This document shows, one piece after another, positions 32,759 to 40,881 of a stretch of DNA of 64,000 nucleotides. The notes below the pieces were generated by a model. It saw only the letters and a list, made by a program, of their open reading frames with translations. It was not told where the DNA came from and did not search any database. Each line of letters starts with the position of its first letter. The first letter of the stretch is position 1. The translations under genes and the position numbers were made by a program. The stretch spans positions 1 through 64,000 of the forward strand of contig NZ_FOQV01000015.1 of the NCBI RefSeq assembly GCF_900113835.1, in the 5' to 3' direction. The stretch is from Allobosea sp. OK403. GTDB taxonomy: Bacteria; Pseudomonadota; Alphaproteobacteria; Rhizobiales; Beijerinckiaceae.

Positions 32759-34495
32759 ATGGCTTTTTGTTGCGTTGGTACCCGACGCGCGCGTCTTCGC
32801 GCGGTCGTCGGACTGATCGGTGTCGTCACGATTGCGGTCAGCATGGCCGCGTCTCCGGCCGAAGCCCGCAAGCGTCGCCATCATGGCGCCGGCGGCGGCT
32901 ATACGCCGCCTTACGCGGCCATGGTCGTGGACGTGAAGAGCGGCCGCACCCTGCACGCCGTCAATGAGGATGCGCCGCGCATCCCCGCCTCCCTGACCAA
33001 GGTCATGACGCTCTATATGCTGTTCGAGCAGATGGAGCGCGGCCGCTTCAGCATGGATTCCGAGCTCAAGGTTTCGGCTTATGCCGCAGCCCAGCCGCCG
33101 ACCAAGCTCGGCCTGCGCCCGGGCGCCACCATCGCGGTCGAGGACGCCATCAAGGGCATGATCACGCTCTCGGCCAACGACGCCTCGGTCGTGGTCGCCG
33201 AGAGCATCGCCGGCTCGGAGGACGCCTTCGCCGAGATGATGACGCGCAAGGCGCGCTCGCTCGGCATGAGCTCCACACGCTTCCACAACCCGCACGGGCT
33301 GCCGCATTCCCCGCCGAACCTGACGACGGCGCGCGACCTCACCATCCTGGCCCGTGCGATCCAGGAGCGGTTCCCGCGTTATTTCCCGCTCTTCCAGACG
33401 CGCTCCTTCCAATATGGCGAGCGCACGATCCGGGGTCATAATCGCCTGCTCGGCCGCATCGAGGGCGTCGACGGCATCAAGACCGGCTACACCCGCGCCT
33501 CGGGCTTCAACCTGATGACCTCGGCGAAATCGGAAGGCCACCAGATCGTTTCGGTCGTGCTCGGCGGCCGCTCCGGCGCCTCCCGCGACAAGATCATGGC
33601 CGATCTCGTGGTCGCCAACCTGCCTCGCGCCGCCACCAGCGGTCGTGCCTCGACCATGGTCGCCGAAGCGCCCGAGCCGGAGGAGGCGCCGCGCCGCGCC
33701 GCGCCGATCGCCGCCGCGCCGCCACAGCCTGTCGCTGTCGCCGCCGCCTTCGAGCCCGCGCCCATGCCGGTGCCGCGCCCGCGCACCCAGCAGGAAGCGC
33801 CGCTTCCCGCCGCCGCCCGCGCCTACACCGCCACCACCACGACGCCGATCGCGCCGCCGCGCCCGCTCAATGTTGGGGCCCAGCCATTGCAGCTTTCGGG
33901 CATGCGCACCGTGACCGCCACGACGACGCCTTCGGCGATGCGCTGGTCGATCGGCTCCCAGCCGGCCGACGCCAAGATCCTGCGCCCGCCGGCGAATGTC
34001 GACGTCACCTCCTCGATCGCCAAGGTCTCCGAGCCCGACGAAGAGGCCCTCGCCAAGCTCGCCCAGGGCAAGCCGCAGGAGGTCAAGCAGCAAGAGACGA
34101 AACAGGCCGAGCGCAAGATCGAACTGCGCCAGCCTGTCGCCGTAGCCGTCGCGGATAAGAAGCCCGAGCCTGCCACCACCACCGTCGTCGCCAAGGCCGC
34201 TGCCGACACCAAGGCGAACGACGCCCGCCCGGTGGCGAGCCTCGCCAGCGGAAAATGGATCATCCAGCTCGGCGCCACCGATGACGAGGCCAAGGCCAAG
34301 GACATCCTCGCCCGCGCTCGCTCCAAGGCAGCAGGCCCCCTGGCCGATGCCTCCGGCTTCACCGAGAAGGTCGAGAAGGGCGGCGCCACCTTGTTCCGCG
34401 CCCGCTTCGCCGGCTTCGAGGACCCCAAGGACGCCCAGAACGCTTGCACGAAGCTCAAGCGCGACGGTTTCGCCTGCTTCGCGACCCGCGGCTGA
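32759..34495 (+). CDS. D-alanyl-D-alanine carboxypeptidase with SPOR tail (PBP5/DacF-type)
   Basis: Periplasmic peptidoglycan-trimming enzyme that removes the terminal D-Ala from stem peptides. An N-terminal signal (about 13-36) is followed by the S11 peptidase domain (about 48-275) with all three active-site motifs: SLTK (Ser78, Lys81), SAN (138-140) and KTG (241-243). A long Ala/Pro-rich linker leads to a C-terminal SPOR domain (about 500-578: WIIQLGATDDEAKAKDILARARS). The SPOR domain should target it to septa. The 578-aa two-part form is typical of Rhizobiales. Confidence 0.93.
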   Translation: MAFCCVGTRRARLRAVVGLIGVVTIAVSMAASPAEARKRRHHGAGGGYTPPYAAMVVDVKSGRTLHAVNEDAPRIPASLTKVMTLYMLFEQMERGRFSMDSELKVSAYAAAQPPTKLGLRPGATIAVEDAIKGMITLSANDASVVVAESIAGSEDAFAEMMTRKARSLGMSSTRFHNPHGLPHSPPNLTTARDLTILARAIQERFPRYFPLFQTRSFQYGERTIRGHNRLLGRIEGVDGIKTGYTRASGFNLMTSAKSEGHQIVSVVLGGRSGASRDKIMADLVVANLPRAATSGRASTMVAEAPEPEEAPRRAAPIAAAPPQPVAVAAAFEPAPMPVPRPRTQQEAPLPAAARAYTATTTTPIAPPRPLNVGAQPLQLSGMRTVTATTTPSAMRWSIGSQPADAKILRPPANVDVTSSIAKVSEPDEEALAKLAQGKPQEVKQQETKQAERKIELRQPVAVAVADKKPEPATTTVVAKAAADTKANDARPVASLASGKWIIQLGATDDEAKAKDILARARSKAAGPLADASGFTEKVEKGGATLFRARFAGFEDPKDAQNACTKLKRDGFACFATRG

Positions 34496-34555
34496 CGGAC
34501 AGGAAAGGATCTGAGACCGATGTCGTTCCAGCCCCACACCCTGCCGCCATTCGGC

Positions 34556-35275
34556 TCACTTCAGAAGGACGTCCTTGGCCTGGTTGACGCGAGCGGCAAG
34601 GCCGCTGCTGCCGCCGGCATCCGGATGAATCCGCTTCATCAGGCTCCGATGGGCCTCGCGGATCGCCTGCTCGCTCGCCCCCGGCTGAAGCCCCAGGATC
34701 TCGTAGGCCTCCTGCTGCGACATCGCGCCCGGGCTCGCCGCGCCACCCTGCCCCGTGTCGCGGTGACGATCAGCGTCTTCACGCCAGCCGGGCGTCCGGC
34801 GGTCGAGATATGCCTCTAGCAGGCGGGCGCCGTCAGGATCGCTCGCGAGGCATTCGCGCATCAAGGCGCTGATCTCCGGCAGGCTCAAGCCATCGAGATC
34901 GCGCCCCGCAAAGGCCCCGGCTCGGACCTTTCCGGTCATGCCGCCACTGTCATGATCGAGTTCCATCTGCAGCAGCCTGGATTCGACCTTGGAGCGCGCG
35001 CCCGGCGTCGTGCTCGTCCCAGCCCCTCCGCCCCAGGGAAAGCGCATTCCGCCCGGCCCATAGGCGCTCCAGCCGAGCAGCCAGGCGCCGAGCCCGCCGA
35101 CGAAGATCGCCATGTCGAGCCGCCCGCGCAGCATCAGCAGGGCCGCGACGCCAAGCGAAAGCACGCCGCCCCCGGTCTTCACGGCCTTGGCCAGGAGCTT
35201 GGGATTGGCGCCGGCAAACAGTTTCGACGCCCACCAAAGCAGGATCAGCACGGCGACGCCGTAAAACAGGCTCAA
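34556..35275 (-). CDS. Membrane-anchored DnaJ-domain protein
   Basis: 239 aa with two N-terminal hydrophobic segments (about 3-20 and 38-72) and a C-terminal J domain (about 185-239). The HPD motif is intact at residues 217-219 (KRIHPDAGG), so it should stimulate an Hsp70 ATPase at the membrane. The layout matches the TIM14/Pam18-like alphaproteobacterial group. Its start overlaps the stop of the upstream VWA-like gene by 4 bp (ATGA), so the two are translationally coupled. It is convergent with the carboxypeptidase gene. Confidence 0.9.
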   Translation of the reverse strand: MSLFYGVAVLILLWWASKLFAGANPKLLAKAVKTGGGVLSLGVAALLMLRGRLDMAIFVGGLGAWLLGWSAYGPGGMRFPWGGGAGTSTTPGARSKVESRLLQMELDHDSGGMTGKVRAGAFAGRDLDGLSLPEISALMRECLASDPDGARLLEAYLDRRTPGWREDADRHRDTGQGGAASPGAMSQQEAYEILGLQPGASEQAIREAHRSLMKRIHPDAGGSSGLAARVNQAKDVLLK

Positions 35276-36018
35276 GCTCGGCCTCCATCCATGGCGCTCA
35301 ATAGCCCCTTGACCGCAGCGTTGCCGCCGGCGAGCCGCAATAGCGCCTCGCGCCCGCCGCTGGCATAGGCGGCGGCGCCGCGCAGCAGGTCGAGCAGCGA
35401 GCCGGGCGCGTTCACGTCGAAGCGCGCATGCGCACCGCCGGTCAGGCGCGCTATCGTCGCAAAGGCGGCGCTGGCGGCGGGGTCGTACCCCTCCTGGAAT
35501 AGGAAGCCGCGAATTCCGCGCAGGCCGAGCTCGCCCGCGAGCGCGGCGAGCGCATCGACATCCTCCTCCATCGCATCGCCAACGAAGACGAAGGCACGGA
35601 TCGGCACAGTCTTCGCCTCATTGCGGATATGCTTGAGCACGCGATGGATCTGCGTCTGGCCGCCCTCGCAGGCGATCTGGCTCATCAGCCCGTTGAGGCG
35701 CTGCGGCTCGCCGACCCAGCCCGATGAGCGGCACTCCATCAGCCCACGGAAATAGACGAGCTGGACCGCAAGCCCACCGCTCTTCGCCGCGACCTCGAAC
35801 ATCCGCGCCTGCAAGGAGCAGGCGAGGTCCCAGGTCGGCTGGCGGCTCATCGTGGCGTCGAGCGCGAAGACGAGCCGGCCCGCCTGCCCCGTCGCCAGCG
35901 GTGCGAGCTGCTTGGCGGCCCCAAGGAAACGGTCGATCGCACCCGGCGTCGAGGCACCCGCAGCCTTCGGCGTGGTGGTTTCGGCCTTGCCCAGGGCGCG
36001 GTCGGTCTTGTCGCTCAT
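35272..36018 (-). CDS. VWA-domain-like protein coupled to DnaJ-like gene
   Basis: 248 aa from the ATG at 36018 (GGGAG 5-9 nt upstream). The fold has a VWA-like start: FALDATMSRQ gives a MIDAS-type motif (Asp54-Ala-Thr56-Met-Ser58, against the usual DxSxS). Later segments such as FVFVGDAMEEDVDALAALAGELG and FLFQEGYD fit a Rossmann-like VWA core. It is found just upstream of the DnaJ-like gene with a 4-bp overlap, so the pair probably acts together. The function is unknown. The open frame reaches further upstream, but that part is antisense to panC. Confidence 0.83.
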   Translation of the reverse strand: MSDKTDRALGKAETTTPKAAGASTPGAIDRFLGAAKQLAPLATGQAGRLVFALDATMSRQPTWDLACSLQARMFEVAAKSGGLAVQLVYFRGLMECRSSGWVGEPQRLNGLMSQIACEGGQTQIHRVLKHIRNEAKTVPIRAFVFVGDAMEEDVDALAALAGELGLRGIRGFLFQEGYDPAASAAFATIARLTGGAHARFDVNAPGSLLDLLRGAAAYASGGREALLRLAGGNAAVKGLLSAMDGGRA

Positions 36019-36117
36019 GGGGCTCCCGGTCGCACGGCGCTGCAAATCATAGTTGACCTGATATTGGCCATCGCCCGCGCATTTGCTACCCGTCCGCAAA
36101 ATGGGAGGACAGGCGCA

Positions 36118-36966
36118 GTGACGCAGATAGCGGTTTTCGAAACGGTCGCCGCCATGCGGGCCAAGGTCGCGGCCTGGCATGCAGCGGGCGAGAAGGTCGC
36201 GCTGGTGCCGACCATGGGCGCACTGCATCAAGGCCATATCGCCCTGGTGAAGGAAGCCCAGCGCCACGCGCGGCGCGTCATCACCTCGATCTTCGTCAAC
36301 CCGACGCAGTTCGCCCCGCATGAGGACTTCAAGAAATACCCGCGCACCTTCGACCAGGACTGCGCGATGCTGGCCGAGGCGCAGGCCGATGCGGTCTTCT
36401 TTCCCCAGGTCGAGGAGATGTATCCGCCGGGCTTTGCCACCCGCATCCTGCTGCTCGGCCCCGCCGCGGTCGGCCTCGATGACCGCTTCCGGCCGACACA
36501 TTTCGAAGGCGTTGCAACGGTTTGCTGCAAACTCTTTACCCAGAGTCAGGCCGATTGCGCCGTCTTCGGCGAGAAGGATTATCAACAGCTCAAGGTGGTG
36601 ACGCGGATGGCCGCCGATCTCGACCTCGGCATCGAGATCGTCCCGCTCCCGACCTTCCGCGAGCCCGACGGCCTCGCCATGTCCTCGCGCAACCGCTACC
36701 TCTCGGCCGAGCATCGCGCGCTCGCGCCGCTGCTGCACAAGGTCATGCAAGCGCTCGCCGTACGCCTGCGCAATCGTGACGACCTGTTCAAGGCAGTGAC
36801 CGAAGCGCAAGGCGAGATCATCTCGGCCGGCTTCGAGCTGGATTATCTTGAAGCCCGCCACGCGGACACGCTCGCTGCCGTAACCTCGCTGGCCGATGGC
36901 CCGATCCGTCTGCTGGTGGCAGCCAGGATCGGCGGAACGCGGCTGATCGACAATATCGGGGTGTGA
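36118..36966 (+). CDS. panC: Pantothenate synthetase
   Basis: Condenses pantoate and beta-alanine with ATP in coenzyme A synthesis. From a GTG start at 36118 it has 282 residues. Motifs: VPTMGALHQGHIALV (HIGH-like), VNPTQFAPHEDFKKYPR, FGEKDYQQL, and the KMSKS-like MSSRNRYLS. GGGAGGAC lies 7 nt before the GTG, which is why I prefer it to the upstream ATG at 36064. It is divergent from the VWA-like gene. Confidence 0.95.
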   Translation: MTQIAVFETVAAMRAKVAAWHAAGEKVALVPTMGALHQGHIALVKEAQRHARRVITSIFVNPTQFAPHEDFKKYPRTFDQDCAMLAEAQADAVFFPQVEEMYPPGFATRILLLGPAAVGLDDRFRPTHFEGVATVCCKLFTQSQADCAVFGEKDYQQLKVVTRMAADLDLGIEIVPLPTFREPDGLAMSSRNRYLSAEHRALAPLLHKVMQALAVRLRNRDDLFKAVTEAQGEIISAGFELDYLEARHADTLAAVTSLADGPIRLLVAARIGGTRLIDNIGV

Positions 36967-36990
36967 GGGACGGCCTTTCTGCCAACCGCG

Positions 36991-37033
36991 CCGTCATTCC
37001 GGGCTCATCGCTGCGCGATGCCCCGGAATGACG
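36991..37033. repeat. Short family A repeat (minimal hairpin)
   Basis: CCGTCATTCCGGG and CCCCGGAATGACGG pair around GCTGCGC. It is the ends-only version of the family A unit and lies just past the panC stop, so it may act as a terminator. Confidence 0.75.
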
Positions 37034-37045
37034 GTCGCGGAAAAC

Positions 37046-37483
37046 CTACAGCAACCCCAACTCTGCCAGCTCCCGCCGCATCGCTTCGGGCATCACGCCG
37101 AGATCGCCGCTGCGGCCGTCGATGTCGCGCGGCTTGTCCTTGTCGGCGAGATAGCGCCAGCCCTGAAAAGGGCGGCAGGGGCGCGGCTCGACCGGCACCA
37201 CCGCCGGCTCCATCACCAGATGGCAGCGGCCGATGCCATCCGCATCGGTGAACGGCCGGATCTCCGTCAGGCGCTGGCGGGCCGAGATCTGGCCCTTGAT
37301 CACCCAATAGAGCGAACCGCCATCGACGATCTCGCTGACGCGCTTGGGCACCATGCGGGTGGTATGCGTCTGCTCGTCGGGTCGGCCCATCCGCCGGCGC
37401 AGCAGCGACTGCTCCTCGATCCATTCCTCGAGATCGCTGATCGATTCGGCGCCGACGCAGAGTTTGAGCAGGTGAAGCGACAT
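37046..37483 (-). CDS. DUF1489-family protein
   Basis: 145-aa conserved alphaproteobacterial protein of unknown function. The N terminus (MSLHLLKLCVGAESISDLEEW) and internal blocks THTTRMVPKRVSEIVDGGSLYWVIKG and RPFQGWRYLADKDKPRDI match DUF1489. It has no signal peptide or membrane helix. It is convergent with panC across a short repeat. Confidence 0.88.
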   Translation of the reverse strand: MSLHLLKLCVGAESISDLEEWIEEQSLLRRRMGRPDEQTHTTRMVPKRVSEIVDGGSLYWVIKGQISARQRLTEIRPFTDADGIGRCHLVMEPAVVPVEPRPCRPFQGWRYLADKDKPRDIDGRSGDLGVMPEAMRRELAELGLL

Positions 37484-37545
37484 GGGCGGAACTTAAGCCC
37501 TGCAAGGCAACCCGACCAGCGCTTGCGGCGTTTCTCCACAGCCCC

Positions 37546-37625
37546 CGTCATTGCGAGCGCAGCGAAGCAATCCAGGAGGTCTCGCTCTACGCCCCCTGGA
37601 TTGCTTCGCTGCGCTCGCAATGACG
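37546..37625. repeat. Dispersed palindromic repeat, family B, copy 3
   Basis: Perfect outer arms (CGTCATTGCGAGCGCAGCG / CGCTGCGCTCGCAATGACG) with AATCCAGG / CCTGGATT inner arms. It lies upstream of the SDR gene at 37700. Confidence 0.85.
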
Positions 37626-37699
37626 GTCGCTCGCATCGGGATGACGGCGGCAAGGAGACGAGCTAGGTCTGAGCGAAAGTCAAAGGGAGAGACGCAACC

Positions 37700-38467
37700 A
37701 TGCGCGGACTTGCAGGCAAGGCCATCCTCGTCACCGGCTCCTCGACCGGAATCGGCTACGCCATGGCGCAGCGGCTGGTGGCGGACGGCGCAAAAGTGCT
37801 CGTCCATGGCCGCGACGAGGCCGAGGTCGAGGCCGCCTGCCGACATCTCGGCGCTTCAGCGCAAGGAGCCACCGGCGACCTCGCCGACCCCGCCACCGCA
37901 CAAGCGCTGATCGACGCCACGGTGAAGGCCTTCGGGCGCATCGACGGGCTGGTCAACAATGCCGGCATCTATCCGCGCGGCGTGCTCGGTGAGACCACGG
38001 CGACCTTCTTCGACCATATCTTCGCGATCAACACCCGCGCGCCGCTGCTGTGCGCCGAGGCCGCGATCCGCGCCTTCCGCCTGCAGAAATCCGGCGGCGC
38101 CATCGTCACCGTCGGCTCGATCAACGCCTATTGCGGGCTCTCCAACCTGACCGTCTATTCGATGTCGAAGGGCGCGCTGATGACGATGACGCGCAACCTC
38201 GCCAACGCGCTGGGACCTGAGCATATCCGGGTGAACCAGCTCAACGTCGGCTGGACCTTCACCGCCAATGAGGATGCGACGCAGCAGCGCGAGGGCCAAA
38301 AGCCCGGCTGGCAGGACCATGTCCCGCTCAAGCTCGCCCCGACCGGTCGGATCATGCAGCCCGAGGAGATCGCGGCCCACACCGCCTTCTGGCTCTCCGA
38401 CGAGAGCGCCCCGGTCTCGGGCCAGCTCTACGAGGCCGAGCAATATCCGCTGATCGGACGCGTCTGA
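37700..38467 (+). CDS. Short-chain dehydrogenase/reductase
   Basis: 255-aa classical SDR. The cofactor motif is TGSSTGIGYAMAQRL, the NNAG motif is present (LVNNAGIYPRG), and the active site has Ser in VGSINAYCG and Tyr-Lys in YSMSKGAL. GGGAGAG lies 8 nt before the ATG. It ends 3 bp before the next gene, an APH(6)-like kinase, so the two form an operon, possibly for a sugar or aminocyclitol-type substrate. Substrate unknown. Confidence 0.9.
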   Translation: MRGLAGKAILVTGSSTGIGYAMAQRLVADGAKVLVHGRDEAEVEAACRHLGASAQGATGDLADPATAQALIDATVKAFGRIDGLVNNAGIYPRGVLGETTATFFDHIFAINTRAPLLCAEAAIRAFRLQKSGGAIVTVGSINAYCGLSNLTVYSMSKGALMTMTRNLANALGPEHIRVNQLNVGWTFTANEDATQQREGQKPGWQDHVPLKLAPTGRIMQPEEIAAHTAFWLSDESAPVSGQLYEAEQYPLIGRV

Positions 38468-38470
38468 TCC

Positions 38471-39340
38471 GTGGATTCCGCTACGCCTGCCGATTTCGAG
38501 TCTTCGCTGTATTTTGAGCCTTGGCTGCATTTTGAGCCTTGGCTGTCGCGCTGGGCGCTCATGCCCGATGGCGACGCCATCGTCACCCATGGCAGCCGCC
38601 TGCTGCCGGTGCGCCGTCACGGCGAGCCCGCCATGCTGAAGCTGCCCGAGGCGCAGGATGAGCGCCTCGGTTACCGCCTGCTCGAATACTGGGGCGGCGA
38701 CGGGGCGGCGCGCCTGCTTGCCCGCGACGAAACCGGCAGCGCCATGCTGATCGAACGCGCCATCGGCAAGCGCTCGCTTTCGGCCATGGCCCGCAACGGC
38801 GAGGACGATGAAGCGACGCTCATCCTCTGCGAGGCGATCGCCCGCCTGCAGCATCCGCGCGGCCCGGCCCCAACCGGGCTGATCCCGCTCGAAACCTGGT
38901 TCAAGGATCTCTTCCCGATGGCGCAGCAGCGCGGCGGCCTCCTCGCCCGCTCGGCCGCGACGGCGCGCGAACTGCTGGCGGCGCAGCGAGAGATCATGCC
39001 GCTCCATGCCGATCTCCACCACGAGAATGTGCTGGATTTCGAGGGACGTGGCTGGCGCGCCATCGACCCGAAATGCGTCATCGGCGACCGCGCCTTCGAA
39101 TACACCATCCTGTTCTGCGACCCCGACCTATCCGATCCCGAGCCCCCGGTCGCGCTGGGCCGCTTCGAGCGCCGGCTCGACATCGTCGTCGCGCGATCGG
39201 GGCTGGAGCGCCCGCGTTTGCTGCGATGGCTCATCGCCTGGTGCGGCCTCTCGGCCGCCTGGTTCCTTGGCGACGACGACCCGCTGGCCGAGATCAACCT
39301 GGCGATCATGGCAAAGGCGAGCGCCGCGCTCGACGGTTAG
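38471..39340 (+). CDS. APH(6)/hydroxyurea-type phosphotransferase
   Basis: 289-aa small-molecule kinase of the aminoglycoside/hydroxyurea phosphotransferase family (streptomycin 6-kinase group). The catalytic loop HADLHHENVL and the metal-binding Asp in WRAIDPKCVIGDRAFEY are clear. The start is a GTG only 3 bp after the SDR stop, which means translational coupling. The N terminus contains an exact 18-bp duplication (38507-38542) that gives FEPWL twice. An environmental enzyme of this type need not confer drug resistance; sugar-like substrates are as likely. Confidence 0.86.
   Translation: MDSATPADFESSLYFEPWLHFEPWLSRWALMPDGDAIVTHGSRLLPVRRHGEPAMLKLPEAQDERLGYRLLEYWGGDGAARLLARDETGSAMLIERAIGKRSLSAMARNGEDDEATLILCEAIARLQHPRGPAPTGLIPLETWFKDLFPMAQQRGGLLARSAATARELLAAQREIMPLHADLHHENVLDFEGRGWRAIDPKCVIGDRAFEYTILFCDPDLSDPEPPVALGRFERRLDIVVARSGLERPRLLRWLIAWCGLSAAWFLGDDDPLAEINLAIMAKASAALDG
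38507..38542 (+). repeat. 18-bp tandem duplication inside the kinase gene
   Basis: Two copies of CTGTATTTTGAGCCTTGG (one base different, T/C) encode FEPWL twice near the N terminus. The frame is kept. It is probably a recent slippage or duplication event. Confidence 0.85.
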
Positions 39341-39518
39341 GGCATCCCAATGGCCGGGGACATCCCCGGAACAGCCCTGCACGCTCCAGTTCGCGCCAAC
39401 CGCAGCCATTGGGACATTGCCCGGAACCGGAGATTCGTCCCACGCGCTCCCGTTGGGATCGAAATCGCGTTTCGCGAGTTGATCAGTCACACCGCCAATC
39501 AGGCGCGAGGAGCAGAAC

Positions 39519-39968
39519 ATGACAACGATCAGGCAAACGGCCGTTTCCGTAGCAGCTTTTCTCATGCTGGCTTCGCCGGCCATGGCGCAGTCGCGCTCAC
39601 TCGGTCCGGCGACCGGCACCGTCAGCATCGAGCAGGTCCAGGCGGGCTTTGTCGCCTCCGGCGAGGTTGGTGGCGGTACGCTGCGTTATCACGGCCGCTC
39701 TTATCCGATCACGGTCGGCGGCCTCGGCCTGGGTTCGATCGGCGCATCGCGCACCGTCGCCTCCGGAACTGTCTACGGACTCAAGAACAGGTCCGATCTC
39801 GCCGGTGCCTATGTCCAGCTGAAGGAAGGCTGGGCTGTCGGCAATCGGGGAGGCGGCAGCGTCTGGCTGAAGAACGACAAGGGAGTGACCCTGCGACTGG
39901 CTGCGCGCCGGCAAGGGCTTCAGCTCTCTCTTGGCGCCGATGGCGTGCTGATCGGCTTCAAGCAGTAA
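39519..39968 (+). CDS. Small secreted protein of unknown function
   Basis: 149 aa with a clear signal peptide (TAVSVAAFLMLASPAMA, cleavage before QSRSL). The mature part is Gly-rich and beta-like: GGGTLRYHGRSYPITVGGLGLG, then SGTVYGLKNRSDLAGAYVQL and GSVWLKNDKGVTLRLAARRQGLQLSL. This resembles a small family of conserved periplasmic proteins in proteobacteria that I cannot name with certainty. GAGGAG lies 8 nt before the ATG. Its neighbours do not suggest a role. Confidence 0.8.
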   Translation: MTTIRQTAVSVAAFLMLASPAMAQSRSLGPATGTVSIEQVQAGFVASGEVGGGTLRYHGRSYPITVGGLGLGSIGASRTVASGTVYGLKNRSDLAGAYVQLKEGWAVGNRGGGSVWLKNDKGVTLRLAARRQGLQLSLGADGVLIGFKQ

Positions 39969-40189
39969 GACGTGATCGCGGGCTGAAAACAGCTGCCTGG
40001 AGCCGAATCTCAGCTTGGCTCCAGGATTCGCTGTAGTCAGGTCCGATCTCGTCTACGAGGGCGGTGGGGCCGTGTTTACTCCCCCCGCCCCCGACGGACC
40101 GAGTTGAGCCGCAAGCGGATCCCATGATCGCCGGGGACTGGCCGGCTCGACCGTTCGGTGGCAGGGTTTGCGCCTCCTGGCAGGCCCCG

Positions 40190-40750
40190 ATGGCAAGACA
40201 ATCCATACCGCACCCGGTCCTCACCACCCCGCGCCTGCGCCTGCGCCAGTTCCGCGCCGATGATGCGGATGCGATGCATGAATGCTTCGCCGACCCCGAG
40301 GCGATGCGCTTCTGGAACCACCCTACCTATACGAAACCCATCGAAACCGAGCGGGCCGTGCGCAATTTCATCGACTGCACGCCGTCCTATTATCGCTTCT
40401 GGGCAGTGACCGAGGCAGGTGACGAGCGCTGCCTCGGGCTGGTCAACTACCATGACGGCCATATCCGCAGCAGGCGTGCGAGCGTCGGCTATATCATCAG
40501 CCCGGCGCGCCACCGGCAGGGTCTTGCGACAGAGGCCGTATCAGCGATGCTCGACTTCTGCTTTGGCGAACTCGGCCTGCATCGCCTCCAGGCCTTCATC
40601 CATCCCGATAACACCGCCTCGATCGCGCTGATCGAGAAACTCGGCTTCAGCCGAGAAGGCCTGCTGCGCGACAATCTGCGCGTCGGCGAGGTCTGGCGCG
40701 ACGATCTGCTCTACGCGCTGCTGGCGAATGACTGGCGACGCCAGGGCTGA
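40190..40750 (+). CDS. GNAT-family N-acetyltransferase (RimJ/RimL-like)
   Basis: 186 aa from the ATG at 40190. The start (TTPRLRLRQFRADDADAMHECFADPE) is the RimJ/RimL-like pattern, the acetyl-CoA motif is RHRQGLATEAVSAMLDFCFGELGLHRLQAFIHPDN, and the C-terminal NLRVGEVWRDDLLYALL block is present. The substrate is unknown. A longer frame upstream is Pro-rich and unlike the family. Confidence 0.87.
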   Translation: MARQSIPHPVLTTPRLRLRQFRADDADAMHECFADPEAMRFWNHPTYTKPIETERAVRNFIDCTPSYYRFWAVTEAGDERCLGLVNYHDGHIRSRRASVGYIISPARHRQGLATEAVSAMLDFCFGELGLHRLQAFIHPDNTASIALIEKLGFSREGLLRDNLRVGEVWRDDLLYALLANDWRRQG

Positions 40751-40881
40751 GGTCGCCTTGCGCGACCCGGCGCGGGCGGGTCAGGGTTCAGCGGGAAACC
40801 GTCGCGCCCAGGTCGAGGGTTCGTCGACGGAATGGCGCTTGCAGGTCGTTTGCCGACCTCGGTCGAAGCGCCGGCAATACC

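Noticed and set aside
37546..37625. A CRISPR-like or transposon origin for the family B repeats
   Set aside because: There is no array of spaced repeats and no transposase; the copies are single hairpins at separate places.
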